A DNA stretch of 7,526 nt from Sulfurimonas sp. Lineage in GTDB: Bacteria; Campylobacterota; Campylobacteria; Campylobacterales; Sulfurimonadaceae. Both the position numbers and the translations under genes were made by a program. Shown in pieces: positions 1 to 5,083 of the stretch. Where the stretch lies: contig JALWON010000002.1 in the NCBI GenBank assembly GCA_027083475.1, positions 1-7,526 on the forward strand, read 5' to 3'. Under the pieces are notes generated by a model. That model was not told the origin of the DNA. It saw only the letters and a list, made by a program, of their open reading frames with translations, and made no database searches. The first letter of the stretch is position 1; each line of letters opens with the position of its first letter.

Positions 1-175
1 ACATATCAATACTTGGAAGAGATTTAGTGAGTGCTACAGCAACATCGACAGAAGTTTGTGCATTTTGTGCGACTTCTGTGATAAGTGTTGATTCTACCCC
101 GATGGGTGCAAGTTGGAGTTCTGCTCCATAAAGAGATGCAAATGTAAGAAAAGAGAGAGGAATGATTTTTTTCAT
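1..175 (-). CDS. TonB-dependent outer-membrane receptor, N-terminal fragment (partial)
   Basis: Reading leftward from the ATG at 175-173 gives 58 open codons that run off the window edge. The product begins with a lysine pair and a hydrophobic stretch ending near LYGA, a plausible Sec signal peptide of about 17-18 residues. A LAPIGVEST segment follows that resembles the TonB-box region after the signal in Campylobacterota TonB-dependent receptors. The next part, with a VAVALTKSLPSID run, looks like the start of a plug domain (alternating 'aealkklPSI' pattern). The ribosome site AAAGGTAA lies about 8 nt before the ATG. Receptors of this family import siderophores, haem, cobalamin or metal chelates across the outer membrane using TonB/ExbBD. 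The substrate cannot be judged from this fragment. The start codon is only 21 bp from the 197-466 inverted-repeat element, so the promoter or leader must involve that element. The family call rests on a short stretch and is moderate. Confidence 0.6.
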   Translation of the reverse strand, partial: MKKIIPLSFLTFASLYGAELQLAPIGVESTLITEVAQNAQTSVDVAVALTKSLPSIDM

Positions 176-228
176 AAATATTACCTTTGAAATTATTAGA
201 CTTCTTTCATAACCTAGATATGTCTCAG

Positions 229-325
229 CACTTTATAGAGAGTTTTAATCAAGGCAGATGTTCTTTAGCATAGCCGTAGCTATGGTAAAGGTTATCTAAC
301 GAAGAGTAAAGCTCTCTATAAAGTG
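229..325. repeat. Hairpin arm A inside element 1
   Basis: Positions 229-247 pair with 307-325: 18 Watson-Crick pairs plus one G-T pair (243/311). At the tip, 263-274 pairs with 279-290 around a CGTA loop, 11 of 12 positions, with a single G/G mismatch at 268/285. AGAT (256-259) and ATCT (294-297) extend the tip across a symmetric GTT/GTT internal loop. Both strands of the basal stem carry TATAAA (minus strand 232-237, plus strand 317-322), which could double as -10 promoter elements. Confidence 0.85.
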
Positions 326-338
326 CCCTACAGGAAGA

Positions 339-430
339 TTAAAAAGAGGCAACCTAGCACAAAAAAATGTTTTATCCTTAGCTACAGCTAGGCATAAAAA
401 TTTGTTTTGCACTATCTTCCCTCTTTTTAA
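339..430. repeat. Hairpin arm B inside element 1
   Basis: Positions 339-349 pair perfectly with 420-430 (11 bp). Above this, 360-382 pairs with 387-409 in one long helix of 23 positions: 18 Watson-Crick pairs, one G-T pair and four mismatches, closing on a 4-nt loop (383-386). A competing 7-bp pairing of 333-339 with 414-420 is possible. Read on the minus strand, the tip resembles the tip of arm A: both show CTAGC or ATAGC, then GTAGCTA, then a G-rich step and TAAA. The two arms may therefore be diverged copies of one hairpin. Confidence 0.8.
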
Positions 431-468
431 CCCTCTGAGACATATCTAGGTTATGAAAGAAGTCTATG

Positions 469-621
469 AAAAGAAAAGATAAAATTAACTTCATGTATTT
501 GCGATAATAATGGCATATGCTTGGAAGGAGTACCAAGCTTATTATCAGATGTTTACATACATATATGTTTTAGAGGAGTCTTTTGTACTTGTTACATGAA
601 GTTAATTTTATCTCTTCTTTT
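469..621. repeat. Structured inverted-repeat element 2, abutting element 1
   Basis: Positions 469-497 pair with 593-621 over 29 positions with one mismatch (A476/C614); the inner 21 bp (477-497/593-613) are perfect. Inside, GATAATAA (503-510) pairs with TTATTATC (539-546) and GCTTGG (519-524) with CCAAGC (533-538). These two helices are contiguous on the right side and separated by an 8-nt bulge (511-518) on the left; the loop is AAGGAGTA. A weaker 5-bp hairpin lies at 555-559/564-568. Only 2 bp separate this element from element 1, and both share the same plan of a long terminal stem enclosing smaller arms. The right arm runs into a T tract (618-625), so on the plus strand it could also act as an oversized terminator, although the loop of about 95 nt is much larger than usual. 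Confidence 0.88.
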
Positions 622-671
622 TTTTGATGGTGCAATTGTAAAATAGAAGTGTTACATTAGTGTTAAGAGTG

Positions 672-677
672 TATACT
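672..677 (+). promoter_or_regulatory. Candidate -10 box for the 43-aa ORF
   Basis: TATACT lies 7 nt before the ATG at 685, the distance expected between a -10 hexamer and the transcription start. Transcription would start at or next to the A of the start codon, giving a leaderless mRNA. No clear -35 hexamer is seen at the right distance, which is common in Campylobacterota sigma-70 promoters. This is an inference from spacing only. Confidence 0.35.
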
Positions 678-684
678 TTTACGT

Positions 685-816
685 ATGAAAACACCGCAAG
701 AAAAAGAAGAAGATTTTAAAAGTATTAAAAAAGAGGCACGTAAACTCTTTTTGATTTTGTTTGGCTTTGGTTTGGCTGCTTATTTGTTAGTGAATGGTGT
801 GGGGATGTTGCACTAA
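685..816 (+). CDS. Small single-pass membrane protein, 43 aa, function unknown
   Basis: ATG at 685 and TAA at 814-816 enclose 43 codons. The product has a charged, lysine/glutamate-rich N-terminus (residues 1-20, with KKEARK just before the membrane) and a single hydrophobic segment at about residues 21-40 (LFLILFGFGLAAYLL), so N-in topology is likely. I do not recognise a family. No Shine-Dalgarno lies at a usable distance; the nearest purine run (AAGAG, 665-669) is about 15 nt away. A -10-like TATACT sits 7 nt before the ATG, which fits leaderless expression. The stop codon overlaps the last 4 bp of the convergent diguanylate cyclase gene. The amphipathic-then-hydrophobic layout favours a real gene over a chance ORF, but shortness and the lack of a ribosome site keep confidence moderate. 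Confidence 0.5.
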   Translation: MKTPQEKEEDFKSIKKEARKLFLILFGFGLAAYLLVNGVGMLH

Positions 817-1886
817 GAGATACTAAAATTGTTTTTCCCATCATTTTTGACACTATACATTGCCGCATCGGCACTTTTTATAAGTGTCTCAATATCCTCT
901 CCTGTTTTTGGATAGGTTGCAATGCCTATACTTGCTGAAATCTTGACTTCTCTGTTTTGCAGAAGAAAACTTTTGTTGAGTTCTGTGAGAATGGTTTGGG
1001 TAATTTTAGAGATAAAAGCATGCTCTACATCTGTAAGAACTATTGCAAACTCATCACCACCAACTCGAGCAAATATGTCATTTTCTCGAATATGTTTTTT
1101 TATTCTCTGTGTTACTTCTTGGAGTAACAAATCTCCTGTGTCATGCCCTAAGGTGTCATTGACACTTTTAAAGCCATCAAGGTCAAGGTATAAGAGTGCA
1201 AAAGTTTTTTGGTTGCGTTTAGAGTCGGTAATGATAAAATCAAGGTTATTATAGAGGCTGTATCTGTTGGCAATACCTGTGAGTGGATCATGATTGGAGA
1301 GATAGTGGAGTTTTTGTTCAGATTCATAGCGTTCTGTAACATCTCTTGCAATACCTTGTATTTCTAAGACATTTTCACAAGTGTCACACAGTTGATAACT
1401 TGTGATTTCAAGATAGATAGTATTGCCATTTTTATGTTTGACACTAATAATAACTGGCTTTTGCTGTTCGCCTGCAAGCAGTTTATTGAAAGATTTCATT
1501 GCTTCTTTGTTAATGCTATCATTGGTGAGATAATTAGTGAGTTTTGTATTGATTATTTCGTTATGGGGATACCCTGAGATATTGTAAACCGAATCACTCA
1601 GGTAAGTAAACTCATACTGTTTGTTAAAATCAAAGAAGATATAATGATCTCTTAATGCATAAACGAGTTTGTCATATTTGTCCTGACTCTGCTTGATTTT
1701 TTGAGCAGAAGTTCTAGCAAGTTCATCATAGAGTTCTTGCATCTCCTGTGAGGAGACTTCAAGAGAGTTTTCTAAAAGTTTTCTATCTTCTTCTGCATCA
1801 ACATAGGCTTGGTTGACAAGTGCTAAAAATTTTTTATCAACAGTTGCACCAGTTTTTTTGAGTTGCCTTTTGAGTAAGTTATGCAT
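813..1886 (-). CDS. Diguanylate cyclase with coiled coil, PAS and GGDEF domains
   Basis: This 357-aa soluble protein should make cyclic di-GMP from two GTP. Residues about 25-75 form a helical/coiled-coil linker (DRKLLENSLEVSSQEM), of the kind that begins many PAS sensor proteins encoded beside FIST genes. Residues about 75-185 are a PAS domain ending in the usual DVTERYE exit. Residues about 195-357 are the GGDEF domain. The catalytic GGDEF is intact at 276-280, the metal-binding aspartate is in YLDLDGFK (D235), and the NDTLGH motif is at 243-248. A product-inhibition I-site RxxD (REND, 267-270) sits exactly five residues before GGDEF, so feedback by c-di-GMP is expected. No EAL domain or membrane segment is present. 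The PAS carries a CxxC (C167, C170). The ATG overlaps the end of the FIST gene by 8 bp, with GGGAG as ribosome site, which indicates translational coupling. It is therefore probably controlled by the FIST protein, its own PAS ligand, or both. Confidence 0.93.
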   Translation of the reverse strand: MHNLLKRQLKKTGATVDKKFLALVNQAYVDAEEDRKLLENSLEVSSQEMQELYDELARTSAQKIKQSQDKYDKLVYALRDHYIFFDFNKQYEFTYLSDSVYNISGYPHNEIINTKLTNYLTNDSINKEAMKSFNKLLAGEQQKPVIISVKHKNGNTIYLEITSYQLCDTCENVLEIQGIARDVTERYESEQKLHYLSNHDPLTGIANRYSLYNNLDFIITDSKRNQKTFALLYLDLDGFKSVNDTLGHDTGDLLLQEVTQRIKKHIRENDIFARVGGDEFAIVLTDVEHAFISKITQTILTELNKSFLLQNREVKISASIGIATYPKTGEDIETLIKSADAAMYSVKNDGKNNFSIS

Positions 1887-3012
1887 CTTTCTCCCATATT
1901 GTTGTCAGTGTCATGGTTTGGTTATGTAAATCACACTGTTGTAAGCCACTAGGAGATATCTCTCCATAGGAGTAAAAACCAACTTGTAGTGTCTTTGCTG
2001 GCAGATTTTCAACTGCGGCTTCTAGCTCCTCTTCTACTCTTTGTTTGAGAACAAGTTTTCTACCTATACAACTAATAGCGATGTTTACTAGGGGCTCATC
2101 TGTATAATCTTCCAAATTGACATCTTGACTTGCATCCAAAGCTGCAGAGATGAGTTTATCGTTGTTTGATTTCATTAAACAGACTCTCGCCCCTTCAGGA
2201 ATATCTCCGGCAAAAGTGATAGATTTTTCTTCTTCATCTACAGTTAAAACAGTTCTAATAATAGGGGTCTTTTGTGCCTCATTTGTATAAACACCCAAAG
2301 GAAAAAGCAGACCAGAAGCGGGTAAATCTTTTGCCTGTTCTCCTAAATATTTTTTATAAATGTCTAAGATAGGTTTGTTGTCAAGGGTATAGACTCTATT
2401 GTTTTGTGATTTTGTAACTCTTTTTTTAATCCCTAAAATATCCCAACCAGCATTGGTGCCATACCCCATACGAATATTTTTACCATAAAATCCGATGGCA
2501 CTTACAAAGTTAGATTTGACTTCACCATTGACGACAATCCACGTTTCAACAAAATTACTCTTATCACTTGCTAGTCCGCCGCTTGTGGTGACATCTGGGG
2601 TGATTACAGTGTTAAAACCATCGGTGAGTTGTGAACCATTGATATGGAGTCCATCACTGAGTATAAAAATAGCGGCAAGTGCATCTGAGGCAAGTTCTGT
2701 CGCCATCTCTTTTCCCAAATGAAAGGAGTTGTTGTGAATCTCTTTTGTGACAAGTTTGAGTTGTGTCGTGGCAAATCGCATCACAACAGCGACAATAGAG
2801 TCTTCATATACCTCCTCTTGAAAAATCTCACCCGCTGTAGAAGCTCCCATAATAGAGGAATTTTGAAAGTTTTTTGCAAGTTCTTGTATGGGTTTTTTTA
2901 CAAGGGCTTTGTTGGAAGAACCAAAAAGCAGCACAAGGGTGTTTTGAGAGTCTAAAGAGGTATCAAAAGTTTTATTCCATGTCCCGTTGTAACGATAAGA
3001 TTCTATTTGCAT
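1879..3012 (-). CDS. FIST-domain (FIST_N + FIST_C) sensory protein
   Basis: This 377-aa cytoplasmic protein has the two-part FIST architecture. FIST_N covers about residues 25-215 (TLVLLFGSS, then MGASTAGEI at 55-63, and SDGLHINGSQL at 119-129). FIST_C covers about 220-365 and ends with the family's typical GFYSYGEISP (345-354) and CDLHNQTMTLT. FIST proteins are ligand sensors, often encoded next to GGDEF, histidine kinase or chemotaxis genes. Some family members (NosP) bind haem and sense nitric oxide; whether this one does cannot be told from sequence. The start was set at ATG 3012-3010 because AAAGG lies 7 nt upstream. A TTG five codons further up (3027) is in frame but has no ribosome site. 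The stop overlaps the start of the diguanylate cyclase gene (ATGCATAA), so the two form one operon and FIST probably regulates c-di-GMP synthesis. Confidence 0.9.
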   Translation of the reverse strand: MQIESYRYNGTWNKTFDTSLDSQNTLVLLFGSSNKALVKKPIQELAKNFQNSSIMGASTAGEIFQEEVYEDSIVAVVMRFATTQLKLVTKEIHNNSFHLGKEMATELASDALAAIFILSDGLHINGSQLTDGFNTVITPDVTTSGGLASDKSNFVETWIVVNGEVKSNFVSAIGFYGKNIRMGYGTNAGWDILGIKKRVTKSQNNRVYTLDNKPILDIYKKYLGEQAKDLPASGLLFPLGVYTNEAQKTPIIRTVLTVDEEEKSITFAGDIPEGARVCLMKSNNDKLISAALDASQDVNLEDYTDEPLVNIAISCIGRKLVLKQRVEEELEAAVENLPAKTLQVGFYSYGEISPSGLQQCDLHNQTMTLTTIWEKDA

Positions 3013-3031
3013 CAGGATGCCTTTCAATTAT

Positions 3032-3059
3032 TTTATACATTATCTAACAATTGTAGCAA
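3032..3059 (-). promoter_or_regulatory. Candidate sigma-70 promoter of the FIST/diguanylate cyclase operon
   Basis: Read on the minus strand, TTGCTA (3059-3054) and TATAAA (3037-3032) are separated by 16 bp, with TG directly before the -10 box. Transcription would start about 12-14 nt upstream of the ATG at 3012, leaving room for the AAAGG ribosome site. A second -10-like GATAAT overlaps the spacer. This is consistent with the operon being transcribed independently of agmatine deiminase. Confidence 0.45.
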
Positions 3060-3060
3060 C

Positions 3061-3104
3061 ACTTTTCTAAAAGAAACTTAAAAACTGTGCCTAAATAGAA
3101 AAGT
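3061..3104. repeat. 9-bp inverted repeat across the agmatine deiminase stop codon
   Basis: ACTTTTCTA (3061-3069) and TAGAAAAGT (3096-3104) are perfect complements around a 26-bp spacer. The repeat straddles the 3' end of the minus-strand agmatine deiminase gene and could help end its transcript, but it is AT-rich and has no clear downstream U tract. It lies just upstream of the FIST operon promoter, so an operator role is also possible. The evidence for function is weak. Confidence 0.3.
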
Positions 3105-4062
3105 TCATGCTCACACAGTGCAAAGAGCCATGTTGGCGGATGAGGATGGAGCAATCGAGAGGAATGATGTCTCGGTTTGGAAATGTTTTTTCAAAGAGGC
3201 TTATCGCCTTGGCATCACTTTTGACATTATAGGTAGGAAGCAGCACAGCACCATTGACAAAAAGAAAATTGGCATAGGTTGCAGGGAGTCGTTCCCCCTC
3301 AAAAAAAACAGCATCCGCCATAGGGAGTGGGATGAGTTGGAACTGATGGTGTTTGGCAAGTGTTTGCAACTCGTTCTCCATCAGTGCCAATGCCTCATAA
3401 TGTGCATCATTTTTGTCTAAACACTGCACATACATGATGGTGTCTTCACGAACGAAGCGAGCGAGGGTGTCTATGTGAGCATCTGTGTCATCACCTAACA
3501 AAAAGCCATGCTCTAAAAAAAGTACCTCTTTGGCAAGCAGAAATTTTTGTAGCAATTTTGTTATTTCTGTTTTACTTAGATTCGGATAGCGGTTGTGCAT
3601 GGTTTGGCGTGTTGTGAGGATGATGCCTGCTCCATTACTCTCAACGCCACCCCCTTCTAAAATAAAATTACAGACAATAGCTTGGGGGTTTACAAAGGCA
3701 CTCATGGCATTATCTCGCGTGGCATCAAACTTGTTGCCCCAAGCATTAAAAGTGAAGTTTCGTAACTCTTTTTTCCCATTATTATAAAGACTTAATGCCG
3801 AGCAGTCTCTTGCCCAAGTATCATCACAGCGGTATGCTATAAAGTCTAAATTATGAGTATCTGGAAAATGTTTTTTGACGGCATGAACATCGGCACAAAT
3901 GATTTTGCAGGGTTGGTATTTTCTAATGGCATTGATAATGTTTACAAAAGTTTCTTGTGCCTCTTTGAGATAAGGTCGCCAGTCAGTTTGTGCATGTGGG
4001 AAGATGATTTGTGTAAAAGATTGTTCATAAAATTCAGCAATTAATCCATTTTGTAAGTTCAT
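3091..4062 (-). CDS. aguA: Agmatine deiminase (agmatine iminohydrolase)
   Basis: The 323-aa product belongs to the agmatine deiminase / Porphyromonas-type peptidylarginine deiminase family (PF04371). It hydrolyses agmatine to N-carbamoylputrescine and ammonia in the polyamine pathway. The guanidine-modifying active-site set is complete: D86 in DDTWARD (80-86), an EGGG motif at 136-139, H196 and D198 in DDTDAHID (191-198), and the nucleophile C316 in GSLHCVS (312-318). Length and features match the Campylobacterota proteins HP0049 and Cj0949c, which are known agmatine deiminases. There is no signal peptide, so the arginine-peptide activity of the secreted Porphyromonas enzyme is unlikely. The ribosome site AAGGA lies 10 nt before the ATG. 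The partner N-carbamoylputrescine amidohydrolase (aguB) is not in this window. The gene diverges from alr with a 15-bp gap. Confidence 0.9.
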   Translation of the reverse strand: MNLQNGLIAEFYEQSFTQIIFPHAQTDWRPYLKEAQETFVNIINAIRKYQPCKIICADVHAVKKHFPDTHNLDFIAYRCDDTWARDCSALSLYNNGKKELRNFTFNAWGNKFDATRDNAMSAFVNPQAIVCNFILEGGGVESNGAGIILTTRQTMHNRYPNLSKTEITKLLQKFLLAKEVLFLEHGFLLGDDTDAHIDTLARFVREDTIMYVQCLDKNDAHYEALALMENELQTLAKHHQFQLIPLPMADAVFFEGERLPATYANFLFVNGAVLLPTYNVKSDAKAISLFEKTFPNRDIIPLDCSILIRQHGSLHCVSMNFSI

Positions 4063-4066
4063 AGTG

Positions 4067-4072
4067 TATAAT
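4067..4072 (+). promoter_or_regulatory. -10 box of alr, placing the transcript start at the ATG
   Basis: A consensus TATAAT, preceded directly by TG, lies in the 15-bp gap between the two divergent start codons. Five nt separate it from the alr ATG, so transcription is expected to begin on or within a base or two of that codon. No Shine-Dalgarno precedes alr (the sequence there is ATTCCTT), and a stop codon (TAA 4069-4071) blocks any in-frame upstream start. No good -35 is visible. Confidence 0.5.
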
Positions 4073-4077
4073 TCCTT

Positions 4078-5070
4078 ATGGCTTCTATAACTCTCAGTAA
4101 AAAAAATTTCTTTTACAATCTCGACATTATCTCCAAACGCAGCTATGGAAAAGATAAAGTGGCACTTGTTTTAAAAGACAATGCTTATGGACATGGACTT
4201 TTAGAAGTGGCACAGATGGCACAAGAGTATGGAATTAGTAAAGCGGTTGTTCGCACAAACGCAGAAGCAAATGCAGTGGCAAAGTATTTTGAATATATTC
4301 TTGTTTTAGCAGATATACCCAAGGTGGCAAGTGAAAAAATTCTTTATACGATTAACGATATACACAGTATTCAAAAGTTTCCAAAAGGGACACGTGTAGA
4401 GTTAAAGGTCAATACAGGGATGAACCGCAACGGCATAGAAATAAGTGAGTTAGAGAGTGCATTTTCCCTCGTGAAAACGCAGGGTTTACAGCTTGAAGCG
4501 CTCTTTACACATCATGCCTGTGCAGATGAACTTGATGGTGTGTATGAGCTACAAAAAGAGATTTTTTCTGAAGTAAAACGCAAGGTTTCTCACGATTTGC
4601 GTTTTCACTCTTGTAACTCTGCTGCACTTTTTCGTGAACAACGATTTGATGAAGATATGGTACGTGTTGGAATCGCCGCCTATGGGTGTTTAGAGATGCC
4701 AGAGTCTCTGAGTAAGATAAAACTCAAACCAATTCTGAGTCTGTATGCGAAAAAAATCTCTTCAAGGGTGCTTCAAAAGGGTGAGAAAGTAGGGTATGGA
4801 CTCACATTTGAAGCTGATGAATTTTGCAGGGTAAGCAACTATGATTTTGGGTATGGAGATGGTTTTATACGCATGTGTTCACACATTCATACCACACCTG
4901 ATGGTACAAAAATAGCAGGAAGAATCTCTATGGATAACAGCTCCTTTTTAAGTGAAAAAGAGGAACTGCTCATCTTTAATGATGCCAGAGTGGTTGCTGA
5001 TTTTGCCAACACGATTAGCTATGAAGTTTTAACCTCTTTAAAATCACACATCCCTCGTAAAATTATTTAA
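4078..5070 (+). CDS. alr: Alanine racemase
   Basis: This 330-aa PLP enzyme converts L-alanine to D-alanine for peptidoglycan precursors. The N-terminal barrel (about residues 1-220) carries the PLP lysine K33 in LVLKDNAYGHG. RVGIAAYG (196-203) supplies the arginine that contacts the PLP ring nitrogen (R196) and a second conserved tyrosine. The C-terminal beta domain (about 225-330) begins with VGYG, whose Tyr240 matches the second catalytic base, followed by the substrate-entry motif GYGDG (258-262) and GRISMD (281-286). All expected residues are present. At 330 aa it is somewhat shorter than the enterobacterial enzymes but in line with Campylobacterota. The start is fixed by the upstream stop and by the typical ASITLSKKNFFYNL beginning. 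There is no Shine-Dalgarno and TATAAT ends 5 nt before the ATG, so a leaderless mRNA is likely. The 3' end converges on the NlpC/P60 gene with a 7-bp gap. Confidence 0.95.
   Translation: MASITLSKKNFFYNLDIISKRSYGKDKVALVLKDNAYGHGLLEVAQMAQEYGISKAVVRTNAEANAVAKYFEYILVLADIPKVASEKILYTINDIHSIQKFPKGTRVELKVNTGMNRNGIEISELESAFSLVKTQGLQLEALFTHHACADELDGVYELQKEIFSEVKRKVSHDLRFHSCNSAALFREQRFDEDMVRVGIAAYGCLEMPESLSKIKLKPILSLYAKKISSRVLQKGEKVGYGLTFEADEFCRVSNYDFGYGDGFIRMCSHIHTTPDGTKIAGRISMDNSSFLSEKEELLIFNDARVVADFANTISYEVLTSLKSHIPRKII
4084..4089 (-). promoter_or_regulatory. Possible -10 box of the agmatine deiminase gene, inside alr
   Basis: On the minus strand TATAGA occupies 4089-4084, so a transcript would start near 4077 and carry a leader of about 15 nt containing the AAGGA ribosome site. 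With a gap of only 15 bp, any agmatine deiminase promoter must lie in the alr 5' coding sequence. No recognisable -35 was found, so this is tentative. Confidence 0.25.
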
Positions 5071-5083
5071 GGTTTCCTTAAGG
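5067..5083. terminator. Small hairpin between convergent alr and NlpC/P60 genes
   Basis: TTAAGG (5067-5072) and CCTTAA (5076-5081) form a 6-bp stem with a TTT loop, overlapping both stop codons; CCTTAAGG (5076-5083) is itself a palindrome. It sits exactly where a bidirectional terminator would be expected, but no T tract follows on either strand. The call is weak. Confidence 0.2.

Larger units (their letters stand above)
197..466. repeat. Structured inverted-repeat element 1 (cloverleaf-like, 32-bp perfect terminal stem)
   Basis: Positions 197-228 are the exact reverse complement of 435-466, giving a 32-bp terminal stem without mismatch. The enclosed 206 bp are not a plain loop. They fold into two further hairpin arms (229-325 and 339-430), so either strand, as RNA or extruded DNA, could form a three-way, cloverleaf-like structure. 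No open reading frame of note lies inside. I saw no flanking target-site duplication: the left flank is AATTAT and the right flank TGAAAA. A perfect 32-bp match implies recent formation or selection for pairing. Possible identities are a MITE-like or REPIN-like repeat, a structured leader of the TonB-receptor gene to its left, or a non-coding RNA. The structure is certain; the function is unknown. Confidence 0.9.

Noticed and set aside
291..300. GTTATCTAAC resembling an integron attC core half-site
   Set aside because: No integrase, no paired R-box set with the right spacing and no gene cassettes are present. The long perfect stems here are unlike attC sites, which have short imperfect arms.
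525..532. AAGGAGTA in the loop of element 2 as a ribosome binding site
   Set aside because: No start codon opening a reasonable reading frame follows at a usable distance.
503..546. GATAATAA / TTATTATC read as a Fur box for the nearby TonB receptor
   Set aside because: The half-sites are about 28 bp apart rather than contiguous, and they are better explained as two sides of a hairpin stem. The position is also more than 300 bp from the receptor ATG.
593..625. Intrinsic terminator made by the right arm of element 2 and the T tract
   Set aside because: The stem closes a loop of about 95 nt and no plus-strand gene lies upstream that would need it. It is noted as a possibility in the element entry but not called.
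922..1254. Plus-strand and alternate-frame open frames inside the diguanylate cyclase, FIST, agmatine deiminase, NlpC, rsmG and PAS genes
   Set aside because: They lie antisense to or in other frames of genes with intact catalytic motifs, lack ribosome sites and show no recognisable domain.
3013..3027. TTG at 3027 as the start of the FIST gene
   Set aside because: There is no ribosome site upstream of it, whereas the ATG at 3012 has AAAGG at 7 nt. The five extra residues add nothing to the domain.
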